Under the pieces are notes generated by a model. It was given only the letters and a program-made list of their open reading frames with translations, did not search any database and had not been told where the DNA came from. Source: Negativicutes bacterium (lineage in GTDB: Bacteria; Bacillota_C; Negativicutes; Sporomusales_B; JARLHX01). Taken from it: a stretch of DNA of 40,651 nt. The stretch covers positions 1 to 40,651 of the forward strand of contig JARLHX010000424.1 in assembly GCA_031292035.1 (NCBI GenBank), given 5' to 3'. The position numbers and the translations under genes are program-made. Shown piece by piece: positions 7,566 through 16,144 of this stretch (the stretch's first letter is position 1; the number at the start of each line of letters is the position of its first letter).

Positions 7566-7595
7566 AAAAGGAATGGACAATTGCCCATTCCTTTT
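7566..7595 (-). terminator. Terminator of the lactonase/MFS operon
   Basis: AAAAGGAATGG (7566-7576) and its complement (7585-7595) form an 11-bp stem with an 8-nt loop. It lies 30 bp after the stop of the last operon gene (7626). The T-rich end of the stem continues as CTATTG, so it can act on the minus strand. A second hairpin, GCAGGG/CCCTGC, lies further on near 7491-7507 and lacks a T-run. Confidence 0.65.
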
Positions 7596-7625
7596 TATCG
7601 CCTTTTTTCAGAACCCTTAATGAGC

Positions 7626-8882
7626 CTATTCGACAACAGCCTTGATCGGTTTGGCGTAAAATGCAACTGCAAGGGCCCCCGATACCCCAAGTCCTGCAGC
7701 TAAAAGAAAGGCTGTAGTAAAGTTTCCTGTCGCCTGGACGAGAAACCCGGTGGCACTGGGCCCCACGATACCGGCAAGGTTGGAAAGAAAATGAACAAAG
7801 CCGCCCACGCCGCCGACATTTTCACTGCGAACGGTATCTTGAATGATCGCCCAGTAACTAGAAATGGTGGCATACATAAAGAAGATACCAATGGACATTA
7901 GCCCCACAGCGGCCGTGGCAGAGGTTGTAAACCCGCAAAGGGCGACAGCCAGGGAGGAGGCCAACAAACTGACCACAATGACAATTTTACGGGAAAACAT
8001 TAATTCGCCGACACGCTGAAAAATATAATCCGAAATAAATCCGCCGCCGGACATTCCGAAAAAGCCGATGAGCCAAGGAATAATTGTTACAATACTCATG
8101 TTTTTTAGGCTTACGTCATGGGCCATTACGAGGTAGCTGGGAAACCAAGTCAGGAAAAAATAAGTGATATAATTACACGCAAAAAAAGCAAAGGCAGTTG
8201 CCAAAATGGTCGGTTGCTTTAGGAAATACGCGAGCGGCGCCTGGATCGACGTATCCGAAACCTTTAGCTGGCCTGATTTGATTTCCTGGAGTTCTTCAGC
8301 CGAAACATGGGGGTCATTATCCGGATAATCCCGTACTGTTTTGAGCCAAACGACCGTCCAAATAAGGCCTACGACCGTCAAGACAACGAAAGAGATACGC
8401 CAGCCCCAGGCAAGAGCGATAAAACCGACAACCGGACCAGTCAGCGCCGCACCCAAAGGCATGCCGGATATAGAAATACCTACCGCTCGGGCACGCTCTT
8501 TTGCCGGGAACCAGTTATTGATCATTTTATTTGTACCGGAACTGATAGGACCCTCACCCATGCCGAAAAGAACGCGAACAGCAAACAATGAGGCAAAATT
8601 AAATGTTGCGATAGTAAGGCCGCTGAATATTGACCATGCACTCATAGCGTAGCCGAAAGTTTTCCGGGGGCCGTAAATGTCGGCGAAATAACCGCCAATA
8701 AAATTAAAAACTGCGTAGCCGACAAAGAAGCTGCTGAAAATCATCCCTAAATCGGCAGGACTCAAGTTATATTCTTTGGAGATAAAGGGGGCGGCAATGG
8801 ATAGCGCAGCCCGATCAACATAGTTAATAAATGCCGCAAAGAAAAGTAGGGTCAGAACGTTCCAGCGATGTTTTTTGAACAT
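7626..8882 (-). CDS. MFS transporter, anion:cation symporter (ACS) family
   Basis: 418 residues with about twelve membrane helices. It begins MFKKHRWNVLTLLFFAAFIN and carries the ACS-family signature INYVDRAALSIAAPFISKEY, plus GYFADIYGPRKTFG between helices 2 and 3 and FPAKERARAVGISISG. ACS members import organic anions such as glucarate, galactonate, hexuronate, tartrate or phthalate. The start is set by GGAGGTG six bases before this ATG; the longer frame would run into the preceding hydrolase gene. It is the last gene of a five-gene operon and pairs with the MBL hydrolase 22 bp upstream. The substrate is unknown. Confidence 0.9.
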   Translation of the reverse strand: MFKKHRWNVLTLLFFAAFINYVDRAALSIAAPFISKEYNLSPADLGMIFSSFFVGYAVFNFIGGYFADIYGPRKTFGYAMSAWSIFSGLTIATFNFASLFAVRVLFGMGEGPISSGTNKMINNWFPAKERARAVGISISGMPLGAALTGPVVGFIALAWGWRISFVVLTVVGLIWTVVWLKTVRDYPDNDPHVSAEELQEIKSGQLKVSDTSIQAPLAYFLKQPTILATAFAFFACNYITYFFLTWFPSYLVMAHDVSLKNMSIVTIIPWLIGFFGMSGGGFISDYIFQRVGELMFSRKIVIVVSLLASSLAVALCGFTTSATAAVGLMSIGIFFMYATISSYWAIIQDTVRSENVGGVGGFVHFLSNLAGIVGPSATGFLVQATGNFTTAFLLAAGLGVSGALAVAFYAKPIKAVVE

Positions 8883-8904
8883 GAAACCCACCTCCATAAT
8901 ATAA

Positions 8905-9669
8905 TTAGATTGGGTATTGAGAATACTTGAGGGTCGCAAAATCGTGGGATGCGAGAATAACATCGGCGATTTTTTCCGCTTTCAAAAAGGAGCGATGATA
9001 ATCATCCAGATTAATATGAATGCTGCCTGGGATATGTTTTAGCTTTTGGTCTCCTTCCCAGTTAGCCATGAGCGGAATAAAGTCTCCAGCTATCAGATGC
9101 ACCCCTTTGGCAGTCTCGACTGCAACCCCCATCGACCCGGGAGTATGGCCAGGCAGCCAAATCAAGTGCACCCCTTTGGCAATATCGCGAACATCACCTT
9201 CCACTGTTTGAATCCGCGAAAACACTTCCAACCAGGGCGGGTTATGTCCAGGGATGCCAACTTCGTATTGGCCGTTTTGAACCGGATTGGGAGCAACTGC
9301 AAATTGCAGTTCGCTTTTTTGGACAAGGAATGTTGCGTTGGGGAAAATGCCGCAGTTACTGCAATGATCCCAGTGCAAATGCGTCAGAATGACCAGCTCA
9401 ACCTCTTCAGGATTTACCCCAATGTTCTTTAAGGCAACGACAGGCTCCATACCGGGATCTCGCCGGACTGGCATGTGATATTTTGCTGATAAATCCGGAC
9501 CACTCGGCCCGGTATCAACAACAATCTTTTTCCCCTCCACTTCAATCACAAAGATCAGGCAAGGAAACTCCCCTTTTTCACCCTGTCTCCGTTGATAGAG
9601 TAGCAGAGATGTCTCAAAGTTTGAAAAGACCCCTAATGATACCGGCTTAATAATCGGAAAATCACCCAT
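8905..9669 (-). CDS. MBL-fold metallo-hydrolase, lactonase-like (AiiA/AttM type)
   Basis: 254 residues. The metal-binding motif THLHWDHCSNCG (HxHxDH), the later His in LPGHTPGSMG, the Asp in LIAGDFIP and a C-terminal His in LASHDFATL make a complete two-metal site. This layout is typical of N-acyl-homoserine-lactone and related lactonases. The start MGDFPIIKPVSLG has GAGAGGAG eight bases upstream. It probably opens a lactone taken up by the neighbouring MFS carrier; quorum quenching is possible but less likely in a transporter operon. It is one of three such hydrolases in the window and one of two in this operon. Confidence 0.88.
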   Translation of the reverse strand: MGDFPIIKPVSLGVFSNFETSLLLYQRRQGEKGEFPCLIFVIEVEGKKIVVDTGPSGPDLSAKYHMPVRRDPGMEPVVALKNIGVNPEEVELVILTHLHWDHCSNCGIFPNATFLVQKSELQFAVAPNPVQNGQYEVGIPGHNPPWLEVFSRIQTVEGDVRDIAKGVHLIWLPGHTPGSMGVAVETAKGVHLIAGDFIPLMANWEGDQKLKHIPGSIHINLDDYHRSFLKAEKIADVILASHDFATLKYSQYPI

Positions 9670-9702
9670 GAATTTTACTCCTCTCTCGATAGATTCTTCC
9701 AT

Positions 9703-10029
9703 TCACTTCAACTCGCGCAACATCTCCTGAATCCGGGGGGTATCCATCAGCCAATTGTTCGCTTCGTTCGACTCCAACAGTTCATAACATTCATAGGCCT
9801 GATAAACACCTTCTTTGACATATGGATCGCTATTTACGATCTCCTGTGCTTCTTCGGAAGTTTCGGCCTGGACTACCTGCAAAAGCTTGTCTTGTCCTTT
9901 CAACGGGCCAACCAGGTACAGACGCTGCGCTCCTGCCTGCTGTTTCAAATGAGAAATGTGGCGATAATACAAATCCCTGGTAAGAACCGCCGGATCTTTG
10001 TCTTTGATAATAAAAACGAATTTCGGCAT
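9703..10029 (-). CDS. YCII-domain protein
   Basis: 108 residues with a ferredoxin-like alpha/beta fold. It begins MPKFVFIIKDKDPAVLTRDL and contains YYRHISHLKQQ, which supplies the His expected in the YCII active site, followed by YLVGPLKG and SDPYVKEGVYQAYECYELLE. YCII proteins resemble muconolactone isomerase, and some act on lactone or chloro-muconolactone intermediates. That fits an operon with two lactonase-like hydrolases. An AGGAGGC box lies seven bases before the ATG. The C-terminal 20 residues extend beyond the usual domain. The reaction is unknown. Confidence 0.85.
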   Translation of the reverse strand: MPKFVFIIKDKDPAVLTRDLYYRHISHLKQQAGAQRLYLVGPLKGQDKLLQVVQAETSEEAQEIVNSDPYVKEGVYQAYECYELLESNEANNWLMDTPRIQEMLRELK

Positions 10030-10090
10030 AACGGTGCCTCCTATAACTAAAAATTATTGCAGCGATTAATCACGATTTGGGGCCATAACG

Positions 10091-11425
10091 TCATTTCCGG
10101 TCAGATATTGGATCAAGGGTGCTTTCTTCAAAACGGATCGGTTTACGGGTCAGCGCGTAGGAAATGAAGGCGCCGCAAATAAGAATCGCGCCGGCTAGGA
10201 AAAACGCATTATCGAAATTCCCGGTCGCTTTGACGATGAACCCGGTCAGGATCGGAGCCGTAAGACCAAAAATATTGCCGCCGAGGATCAAGATGCCAAA
10301 AGCGGTGCCCGCTATGGCCGGGTCTGTCACCAAGTCGTTTGTCAACGCGATATTCAAAGTAATGGAAGTCGCAATACAAGTCAGGGATACTGAAATTAAG
10401 CCAAGTACAACAAAGTCATTATCCACTACCGTCGTAAAAAGCACGAGGCTGGAAAGCAGCAGCGTCGTAATGACCGCCGACCGGCGACCACCTTGGGCGA
10501 GCCGTTCCGGTGTCAATATTGTATCACTGAGCTTACCGGCGACCAACATCAGAACCACAGCAATCAGATAGGGCAGCGAACTGTAGATCCCTGCTTTCAT
10601 TAACGCAAAATTCTTGGCTTGCACCAGATAGGTTGGCAACCAGGTCAAAAAGAGGTATTGCGTATAAACAGCGCTTCCCTGCGTCAATGCCAGTCCCCAC
10701 ATGCTTTTCTGCTTCAAAAGATCGGTCAGGGAGGCTTTACGAACCGGCGTATTCGTCTTAGCAGTCTGCGAATGATCGGTATTGGCGGCAATATATTCAC
10801 GCTCATCTTCAGGCAGCCAGCTACAATCCTTCGGATCATCACGGAAATATTTCAGCCAAAAAATAAGCCAGACGAAGCCGATGGCCCCTGCGATAAAAAA
10901 CGAAGCCCGCCAGCCGGTCTCGATGACAAGCCAGGCTACAATCGGAGTTGCAATGGCAGGCCCGAAATAGGAACCGGAATTAAAAGTTGCAGTCGCAAGA
11001 CCGCGCTCTTTGGCAGGAAACCATTGGCGAATTACCTTGCCACTGGAAGGCCAGGTTGCCGCTTCGCCTACACCGAGAAAGAGCCGGGCTGTAAGCATGG
11101 AGGAAAAGCCGGTGACGGCGCCGGTCAGCATCGCAGCAGCCGACCAGATAGAGATAGAATATGAGTTGAGTTTCCGCGGGCCAAGTTTGTCGGTTAGCCA
11201 ACCGGCAGGGACCAGACAGGCTGCATAAGTCCATAAAAAAGAGGAAAAGATGATCCCCATCATGGCTGGATCCCACCCGAAATCCTTTGCAATGAGCGGA
11301 GCTGCCACTGAAAGATTTACCCGATCCACATAGTTGACGACTGCCGCCATAAATAAAAGGATCCCGACATAAAACCGTTTGCTGCGCCACATCGATTCCA
11401 GGCGTTCATTCGTTGCGGAGGCCAT
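10091..11425 (-). CDS. MFS transporter, ACS family (second copy in operon)
   Basis: 444 residues. The core signature VNYVDRVNLSVAAPLIAKDF near residue 32 and FPAKERGLATATFNSGSYFG near residue 136 match the ACS family of organic-anion carriers. It is homologous to the MFS gene at 7626-8882 but clearly diverged, so the operon contains two different carriers. The start MASATNERLESMW is chosen for GAGAGG upstream; a longer frame begins without such a site. It follows the second MBL hydrolase by 41 bp and precedes the YCII gene by 61 bp. Confidence 0.9.
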   Translation of the reverse strand: MASATNERLESMWRSKRFYVGILLFMAAVVNYVDRVNLSVAAPLIAKDFGWDPAMMGIIFSSFLWTYAACLVPAGWLTDKLGPRKLNSYSISIWSAAAMLTGAVTGFSSMLTARLFLGVGEAATWPSSGKVIRQWFPAKERGLATATFNSGSYFGPAIATPIVAWLVIETGWRASFFIAGAIGFVWLIFWLKYFRDDPKDCSWLPEDEREYIAANTDHSQTAKTNTPVRKASLTDLLKQKSMWGLALTQGSAVYTQYLFLTWLPTYLVQAKNFALMKAGIYSSLPYLIAVVLMLVAGKLSDTILTPERLAQGGRRSAVITTLLLSSLVLFTTVVDNDFVVLGLISVSLTCIATSITLNIALTNDLVTDPAIAGTAFGILILGGNIFGLTAPILTGFIVKATGNFDNAFFLAGAILICGAFISYALTRKPIRFEESTLDPISDRK

Positions 11426-11466
11426 AAACTCATCCTCTCGGTTTTTATTTTGGGCTGCCAAAGAAA

Positions 11467-12216
11467 CTATTCGATCGGGAGCCAGGTCGGTTCGATAACA
11501 AGTTCAAAATAATGCGGCTTATCTCGGTCAACGACACCAGCCGGGATGACGATGGTTTCGCGGATGGTCGAAAGGGCGACAATTCGGTCTGATTGGATTT
11601 CCAGCTTCCGGTCATGGCCTGGCATAACAATTTTGGCAATATTTCGAACCTTCGCAATACTTTCCATGGTCGCTTGGGGATCGAGACTCATGGCGGCTTT
11701 ACCGGTAGCTAGCTCGGCGATGTTTTTGACTGCGTCCCCAGCCAGGACAGTCGTAGGCATGTCGTCGCCTCTGAGCACCAATCCCATACAGCCGGGCGTA
11801 TGCCCAGGAAGATGAATAGTCTGCACACCAGGCAGAATCTCTTCATCACCCGAAACCAGCCTGAGCCGTCCGCTATTTTTCACTCCGGAATAAAGCCCGA
11901 TGGCCTGCGGCCAGTCATATATTCCGCTTTCTACCCATTCGGCTTCTTTGCGATGCAATACCATTTCAGCTTGCGGGAACAAGTCAAAGTTATAGACATG
12001 GTCCTCGTGGAAATGGCTCATGATGAGTATCTCGATGTCAGTCGGCTGAACCCCTAGTGCGCTCAGCCGGTTACCGATATCATTCCGTTTGCCCGGACCG
12101 CCGGTATCCCAGAGAACCTTTTTTCCTCCGGCTTCCAAGTACATCACTGTACTCCAGCCCATATATCCGCTTGCCAATTTTCCGGGGAATCCTTGAAAAA
12201 CAAGTTCCAGTCTCAC
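11467..12216 (-). CDS. MBL-fold metallo-hydrolase, lactonase-like (second copy, first gene of operon)
   Basis: 249 residues starting at a GTG: GAGGAGG lies six bases before it, whereas an earlier GTG overlaps that box. The metal motif is SHFHEDHVYNFD (HxHxDH with Glu in place of the usual Trp). LPGHTPGCMG, LAGDAVKN and MPGHDRKLE follow. It differs from the MBL protein at 8905-9669 in this motif and in length, so the two probably open different lactones or act at different steps. It is the first gene after the sigma-54 promoter at 12322-12338. Confidence 0.88.
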   Translation of the reverse strand: MRLELVFQGFPGKLASGYMGWSTVMYLEAGGKKVLWDTGGPGKRNDIGNRLSALGVQPTDIEILIMSHFHEDHVYNFDLFPQAEMVLHRKEAEWVESGIYDWPQAIGLYSGVKNSGRLRLVSGDEEILPGVQTIHLPGHTPGCMGLVLRGDDMPTTVLAGDAVKNIAELATGKAAMSLDPQATMESIAKVRNIAKIVMPGHDRKLEIQSDRIVALSTIRETIVIPAGVVDRDKPHYFELVIEPTWLPIE

Positions 12217-12294
12217 AAAATTCCTCCTCACCTGTATTTATCAATCTCGTCAGCGCCCCCTCGACATATCGCCAACGATTTGTTGGCAGTTAAA

Positions 12295-12332
12295 AAATAT
12301 TGCATCTACTCTGAAAATAGATGCAATATTTA
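12295..12332 (-). terminator. 13-bp inverted repeat, terminator-like, overlapping the sigma-54 promoter
   Basis: The minus strand reads AATATTGCATCTA, a 9-nt loop (12308-12319), TAGATGCAATATT, and then more T. This perfect 13-bp stem with a T-run looks like the intrinsic terminator of the upstream activator gene. The first arm (12320-12332) contains the -12 box of the sigma-54 promoter, so the same bases could serve promoter recognition, termination or operator binding. Confidence 0.6.
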
Positions 12333-12338
12333 TGCCAG
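12322..12338 (-). promoter_or_regulatory. Sigma-54 (RpoN) -24/-12 promoter of the lactonase/MFS operon
   Basis: The minus strand reads CTGGCATAAATATTGCA. It has the invariant GG and GC spaced exactly as in the RpoN consensus TTGGCAC-N5-TTGC. It lies 106 bp before the GTG of the first operon gene and directly downstream of a gene for a sigma-54 activator, which makes the match persuasive. Confidence 0.8.
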
Positions 12339-12464
12339 CCATATTATCTTGATAAGCACCGCAAAGACCAAGGGGTCCAGCCCCGGCGGCTCGGTATTTC
12401 TTAAGAAAATCACCCTAACAAAGGGCTATGATTAGTCGGTATGGTTATCAACATCTATGCAATA

Positions 12465-12493
12465 TCGTTCTAAAACAAAACGATTTCGTTCTA
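12465..12493 (-). promoter_or_regulatory. Probable upstream activator site (UAS) for the sigma-54 activator
   Basis: TAGAACGA occurs twice on the minus strand (12486-12493 and 12465-12472), with starts 21 bp apart, i.e. two helical turns. AACGA-AA-TCGTT (12479-12490) forms an inverted repeat between and over them. The site lies about 130-160 bp upstream of the -24/-12 promoter, the usual distance for enhancer-type sites. It overlaps the last codon and stop of the activator gene. Confidence 0.55.
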
Positions 12494-14389
12494 TTTTGAA
12501 GCGTTATTTGACGGCCCCAATTTTCGCCACAGCGTCGACCGCGACACTCCCAGGCGTTTAGCCGCTTTTGTCTTATTATAATTTTCCTCTTCAAGTACCT
12601 TTTGAATCAATCCCGCCTCCATCTCTTGCAAGGCCGATACATCGGAATCAACCGAATATCCCCACTGGCGATCTGTTCTGAGATCGGCAAGCAGCGCCGT
12701 CACTGTTGCGGTTTCAATAATTTCGGTTTCAGCCAAAATTAACATTCTTTCTATGGCATGTTCCAGTTCCCGGACATTTCCCGGCCAATAATAAGCATCA
12801 AGTAGTTTCAACGCTTTTGCATCGATTGAACGGACCATAGGATTGATCCGGGCGTGTTTTTTGATAAAATACTCCACTAGAACAGAAATATCACCTGGTC
12901 GATCCCGCAGCGGAGGCATCAAAAGCGTAAGGGTATTAATGCGATAATACAAGTCTTGCCGGAATTGCCCCTTTTCAATCAACTCATGAATATTGCGGTT
13001 GGTAGAGGCGATGACCCGCACATCCACCGGAATAATGCTGTTGCCGCCAACCCGAAGAACCGAGTGCTCCTGCAGCACCCTCAGCAATCGGCTCTGGAGG
13101 GGCAGCGGCATCTCGCCAATTTCATCCAGAAAAATGCTTCCTCCATGAGCTAGCTCGAAAAGCCCCTGCTTCCCACCTTTTTTCGCTCCGGTGAAGGCCC
13201 CCTCGGCATACCCAAATAATTCACTTTCAAGCAGCGACTCAGGCAAAGCCGCACAATTGACTGCGACAAAGGGGCCTTTGCTGCGGGAACTGCAATTGTG
13301 AATGCCTTGGGCGAGGATTTCCTTGCCGGTACCGGACTCTCCCATAATCAATAAGGACGACTCCGCCTTTGCGTACTTTTTCGCCTTTTGCTTTAAAGCC
13401 AGTATGGGCTGACTTGTCCCGGTGATATTCTCAAGCGTCGAATGGGCAACAAGCCCTTTAGCATGAAGGCGTTGGCGAACCAACTGTTCAAGCCTTTGTA
13501 TCTCGCTCATATCCTGTAAGTTTTCAAAAGCGCCGATCGTTTCATTATTGACGCGAATCGCAAAGCGCTTTACAACAACAAGTTTATCCTGGAATTTGCG
13601 CAAGGACTCCAATTCAAACGTTTTGTTGCGAACAATCTGCGGCAATTCACTGTCAGGAAGCTTATGCAGTATTTTTGAACCGATAATGTCATTTGCCTGA
13701 ATACCGATAATTTTTTCGGCAGCAGGATTAAAAAGTGTTACCCGCTCATTTTGGTCAATTGCTATAATACCGGCCTGAGAAGAATTGACCAGTAGTTTTA
13801 ATAACTCAGCCCGCTCTTTCTCCCGTATCCGGACCTCGGCAATCCTGATGGCGTCATAAATCGCCTTGGCCAGCGCTTCTTTACCAGATGTCAGCAATAC
13901 CCCCTGGATAGCGAATCTTGCGGCTAGGTGGATTGCCGTCGCTCCCCCCAGCACTGCTTGAATCCCTTGAGAAGCCGCCTCGGCAATTTTATCAGGCATC
14001 TCTTCCTCAGAGCTGATCACTATTTCCCGCAGGTCTAACCCCAGAACTCCACCGATGCTGTTACAGCCATAAACAAGTTTCTGAAAACCGACAACGCCAA
14101 TAGGCCCACTATGACCCTTGAATGCCGCCAAGCATCTTATCACATCATACGGCGATATTTCAACACCGACCACAGGAATCTCGACTGATTTCGCAATCAG
14201 AAAAGCGGTTCCACTGCGACTTACAATTGCTTCGGCGCCGTTACTTACAGCCAATTTAGCAGCCTTAACGCCCTCTTTAAGATCTCCTTCCACCACATAA
14301 GCGTTCAAACCGAATTCTGCTATAATCTCTTCAGCATCATTTCGCATTTCTTTATATGGAGCAATAATAGCCACTTTGGGGCTTTTCAC
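12491..14389 (-). CDS. Sigma-54-dependent transcriptional activator with PrpR_N sensor domain and PAS
   Basis: 632 residues. Domains in order: PrpR_N (about 3-180), PAS (about 192-295), AAA+ ATPase (about 320-545) and a Fis-type helix-turn-helix (about 600-628, NYNKTKAAKRLGVSRSTLWR). The AAA+ part has Walker A GESGTGKE, the sigma-54 contact motif GAFTGA, Walker B SIFLDEIGEM and the arginine-finger region. It should therefore be competent to activate RpoN holoenzyme. The start is a GTG with GGAGGAG six bases upstream; the earlier in-frame TTG lies on that box. The PrpR_N domain binds an organic-acid-like ligand in PrpR. Its target is very likely the operon immediately downstream, which has a matching promoter. 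Confidence 0.92.
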   Translation of the reverse strand: MKSPKVAIIAPYKEMRNDAEEIIAEFGLNAYVVEGDLKEGVKAAKLAVSNGAEAIVSRSGTAFLIAKSVEIPVVGVEISPYDVIRCLAAFKGHSGPIGVVGFQKLVYGCNSIGGVLGLDLREIVISSEEEMPDKIAEAASQGIQAVLGGATAIHLAARFAIQGVLLTSGKEALAKAIYDAIRIAEVRIREKERAELLKLLVNSSQAGIIAIDQNERVTLFNPAAEKIIGIQANDIIGSKILHKLPDSELPQIVRNKTFELESLRKFQDKLVVVKRFAIRVNNETIGAFENLQDMSEIQRLEQLVRQRLHAKGLVAHSTLENITGTSQPILALKQKAKKYAKAESSLLIMGESGTGKEILAQGIHNCSSRSKGPFVAVNCAALPESLLESELFGYAEGAFTGAKKGGKQGLFELAHGGSIFLDEIGEMPLPLQSRLLRVLQEHSVLRVGGNSIIPVDVRVIASTNRNIHELIEKGQFRQDLYYRINTLTLLMPPLRDRPGDISVLVEYFIKKHARINPMVRSIDAKALKLLDAYYWPGNVRELEHAIERMLILAETEIIETATVTALLADLRTDRQWGYSVDSDVSALQEMEAGLIQKVLEEENYNKTKAAKRLGVSRSTLWRKLGPSNNASK

Positions 14390-14522
14390 TTTAATCTCCT
14401 CCAAAATTCGCCCCCGAACGCCTCAAGTCGGGCAGTCTTCGCTTAGAGTGCATCCACAAGGTAAAGACTCCGGCCCTGTCAGGGGTGTCATTCGTCAAAA
14501 TTATCTGCCGCTTCGCTCCTTG
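14390..14522. other. Gap between the diguanylate cyclase and the sigma-54 activator
   Basis: 133 bp without a gene. It contains a small CCCTG/CAGGG hairpin near 14477-14487 with no T-run. I see no clear promoter, although the activator gene probably has its own. Confidence 0.4.
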
Positions 14523-15698
14523 CTAGCAACAGTCAAAGGGCTCAACCACAATGCAATTTTTTCCGGCCTTTTTCGCCTGGTACAACCCTTTGTCGCCGCA
14601 CCGCAGCAAATCAGTCAAGGTGATTACCGAATGAATGGCTAGATCTGCAACGCAAACCCCAATACTCATGGTAAATACGATATCTTGCCCGTTGACCGCG
14701 ACCGAATGGCGCTCCTGCTTGATTCTTTGCGCTGTTTTTACTGCTTCTCCTTCACCGACATTTGGTAGCAAGACGGCGAATTCTTCCCCACCCATCCTGC
14801 AGGCCACATCGTATTCCCTGATGTTTACCTGCAGGTATCCTCCTAAATACTTTAGCACCTCATCACCGGTTTCATGACCGAATTGATCATTAACTTGCTT
14901 AAAATGATCAAGGTCAATGACCAGTATCGCTACAGACTGCTTTTCCCTGCTACATTGGGCAATACTTCGAGCTGCTTTGTCCAGAAAATCTCTCCGATTG
15001 GGCAGGTCGGTCAAATAGTCGACTCGCGACTCCCGCATCAGTTCAACGTCAACCTTTTCCCGCAGAATAAGTAAAATACCAATTCCACTGATCAGCAACA
15101 AAAAATACATCGAAATCAACGACAGGGTATGAATGACCATCGGTGTAAATAGATTATACTCACAATTACTCCCCGAGAAGGTTATTGTTCTCACCAGCAA
15201 AATGAGCGAAATTGCAAATACACAAAATCCAAATACCTTCTGTAAAAAAGGAGTATCCGTTTTCGCGAAAAGCAGTCTGCCCCCTAGAAATGCCATCATC
15301 AGAAAGGTTACGCCAGAAGCGATGAATACTTTTATACTCCCTGGAGTGAGATAACCATAAATCATCAATAGCATCCCGCAACCTGTCCCGACCACATAAC
15401 CGGACTTTGTCCGCAAATCAAGCTTGTCGGCCGCCATCAGGATAGCCACACATTCTGCCGCTAAACCGGCGAAGAGGGCAGAATTACCTGCAAGCACAGA
15501 AAAAAAATCGGGTATCCCATCCCGCATTGCCAAGAGCGTCCAGGCTGCAGCTTGAAGAAGCTTGGCGATAAGCCAATATCGATCAGCCGCAAATTTTTTT
15601 GCCGAAAACCGAAAATAGGCAAAATAAAGCAAAAACCAGATCAAGTTCCCGATCGCTAACATGTATAGCATGGTGAAAATATCAAACCGCAATAACAT
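14523..15698 (-). CDS. Membrane diguanylate cyclase (GGDEF)
   Basis: 391 residues. The N-terminal 215 residues contain six to seven hydrophobic helices of no family I can name. A C-terminal GGDEF domain follows (about 225-385), with active site RMGGEEFAVLLPN and upstream LTDLPNRRDFLDKA. The inhibitory I-site REYD stands exactly five residues before GGEEF, so product inhibition by c-di-GMP is expected. The enzyme makes c-di-GMP from two GTP at the membrane. GGAGG lies five bases before the ATG. It follows the STAS gene by 147 bp and may be controlled by that partner-switching module. Confidence 0.92.
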   Translation of the reverse strand: MLLRFDIFTMLYMLAIGNLIWFLLYFAYFRFSAKKFAADRYWLIAKLLQAAAWTLLAMRDGIPDFFSVLAGNSALFAGLAAECVAILMAADKLDLRTKSGYVVGTGCGMLLMIYGYLTPGSIKVFIASGVTFLMMAFLGGRLLFAKTDTPFLQKVFGFCVFAISLILLVRTITFSGSNCEYNLFTPMVIHTLSLISMYFLLLISGIGILLILREKVDVELMRESRVDYLTDLPNRRDFLDKAARSIAQCSREKQSVAILVIDLDHFKQVNDQFGHETGDEVLKYLGGYLQVNIREYDVACRMGGEEFAVLLPNVGEGEAVKTAQRIKQERHSVAVNGQDIVFTMSIGVCVADLAIHSVITLTDLLRCGDKGLYQAKKAGKNCIVVEPFDCC

Positions 15699-15844
15699 TT
15701 TTCCTCCGATGATTGGGTGACCAAGTCACATTAGAGACTTCAATATCCGTATTCTCGGCAGCAATGGAAAAATCCTTGAAAGTTCATTGCCCCTTCCCTC
15801 AGGAAATCCCCAGTCTCCACCTAAAATCGCCAGAAGACACGCAA

Positions 15845-16144
15845 TCACTCGATGACGAAAATCTGATCCAGATAAGTCACCGCGAAGAAGTTGCGCACTT
15901 CTTCGTTCAACCCCGTGAGCACCATCCTGCCACCACAGGCGTGCACCTGTTTGTTGACAGCCAGCAAGACACTAAGTCCCGAACTGTCGATATAGATCAT
16001 GGCGGAAAAATCCAATACAAGCATGCGGCATCCCTGCTCGATTTTTTCTTCGATCATCTGCTGAGCAACTGCCGCTTTTTCGTCTTGAAATCTTTCAGGC
16101 AATATGATGGTCGCAACTTTGTCTATCTCATTCATCTGATCCAT
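15845..16144 (-). CDS. STAS-domain anti-sigma-factor antagonist
   Basis: 99 residues, the usual length for SpoIIAA/RsbV-like proteins. It begins MDQMNEIDKVATIILPERFQ and contains LDFSAMIYIDSSGLSVLL. The Ser pair after Asp is the expected phosphorylation site. In such systems a HATPase kinase phosphorylates the STAS protein and a PP2C phosphatase reactivates it. Here both activities lie in the protein encoded immediately upstream, whose 3' end overlaps this start by 17 bp. GGAGG precedes the chosen ATG; a longer frame starting 48 bp upstream is rejected. Confidence 0.92.
   Translation of the reverse strand: MDQMNEIDKVATIILPERFQDEKAAVAQQMIEEKIEQGCRMLVLDFSAMIYIDSSGLSVLLAVNKQVHACGGRMVLTGLNEEVRNFFAVTYLDQIFVIE

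Noticed and set aside
8905..9669. Dedicated quorum-quenching AHL lactonase
   Set aside because: The motif fits, but gene context (MFS carriers, YCII, sigma-54 control) favours a catabolic lactone hydrolase; no LuxI/LuxR genes are nearby.
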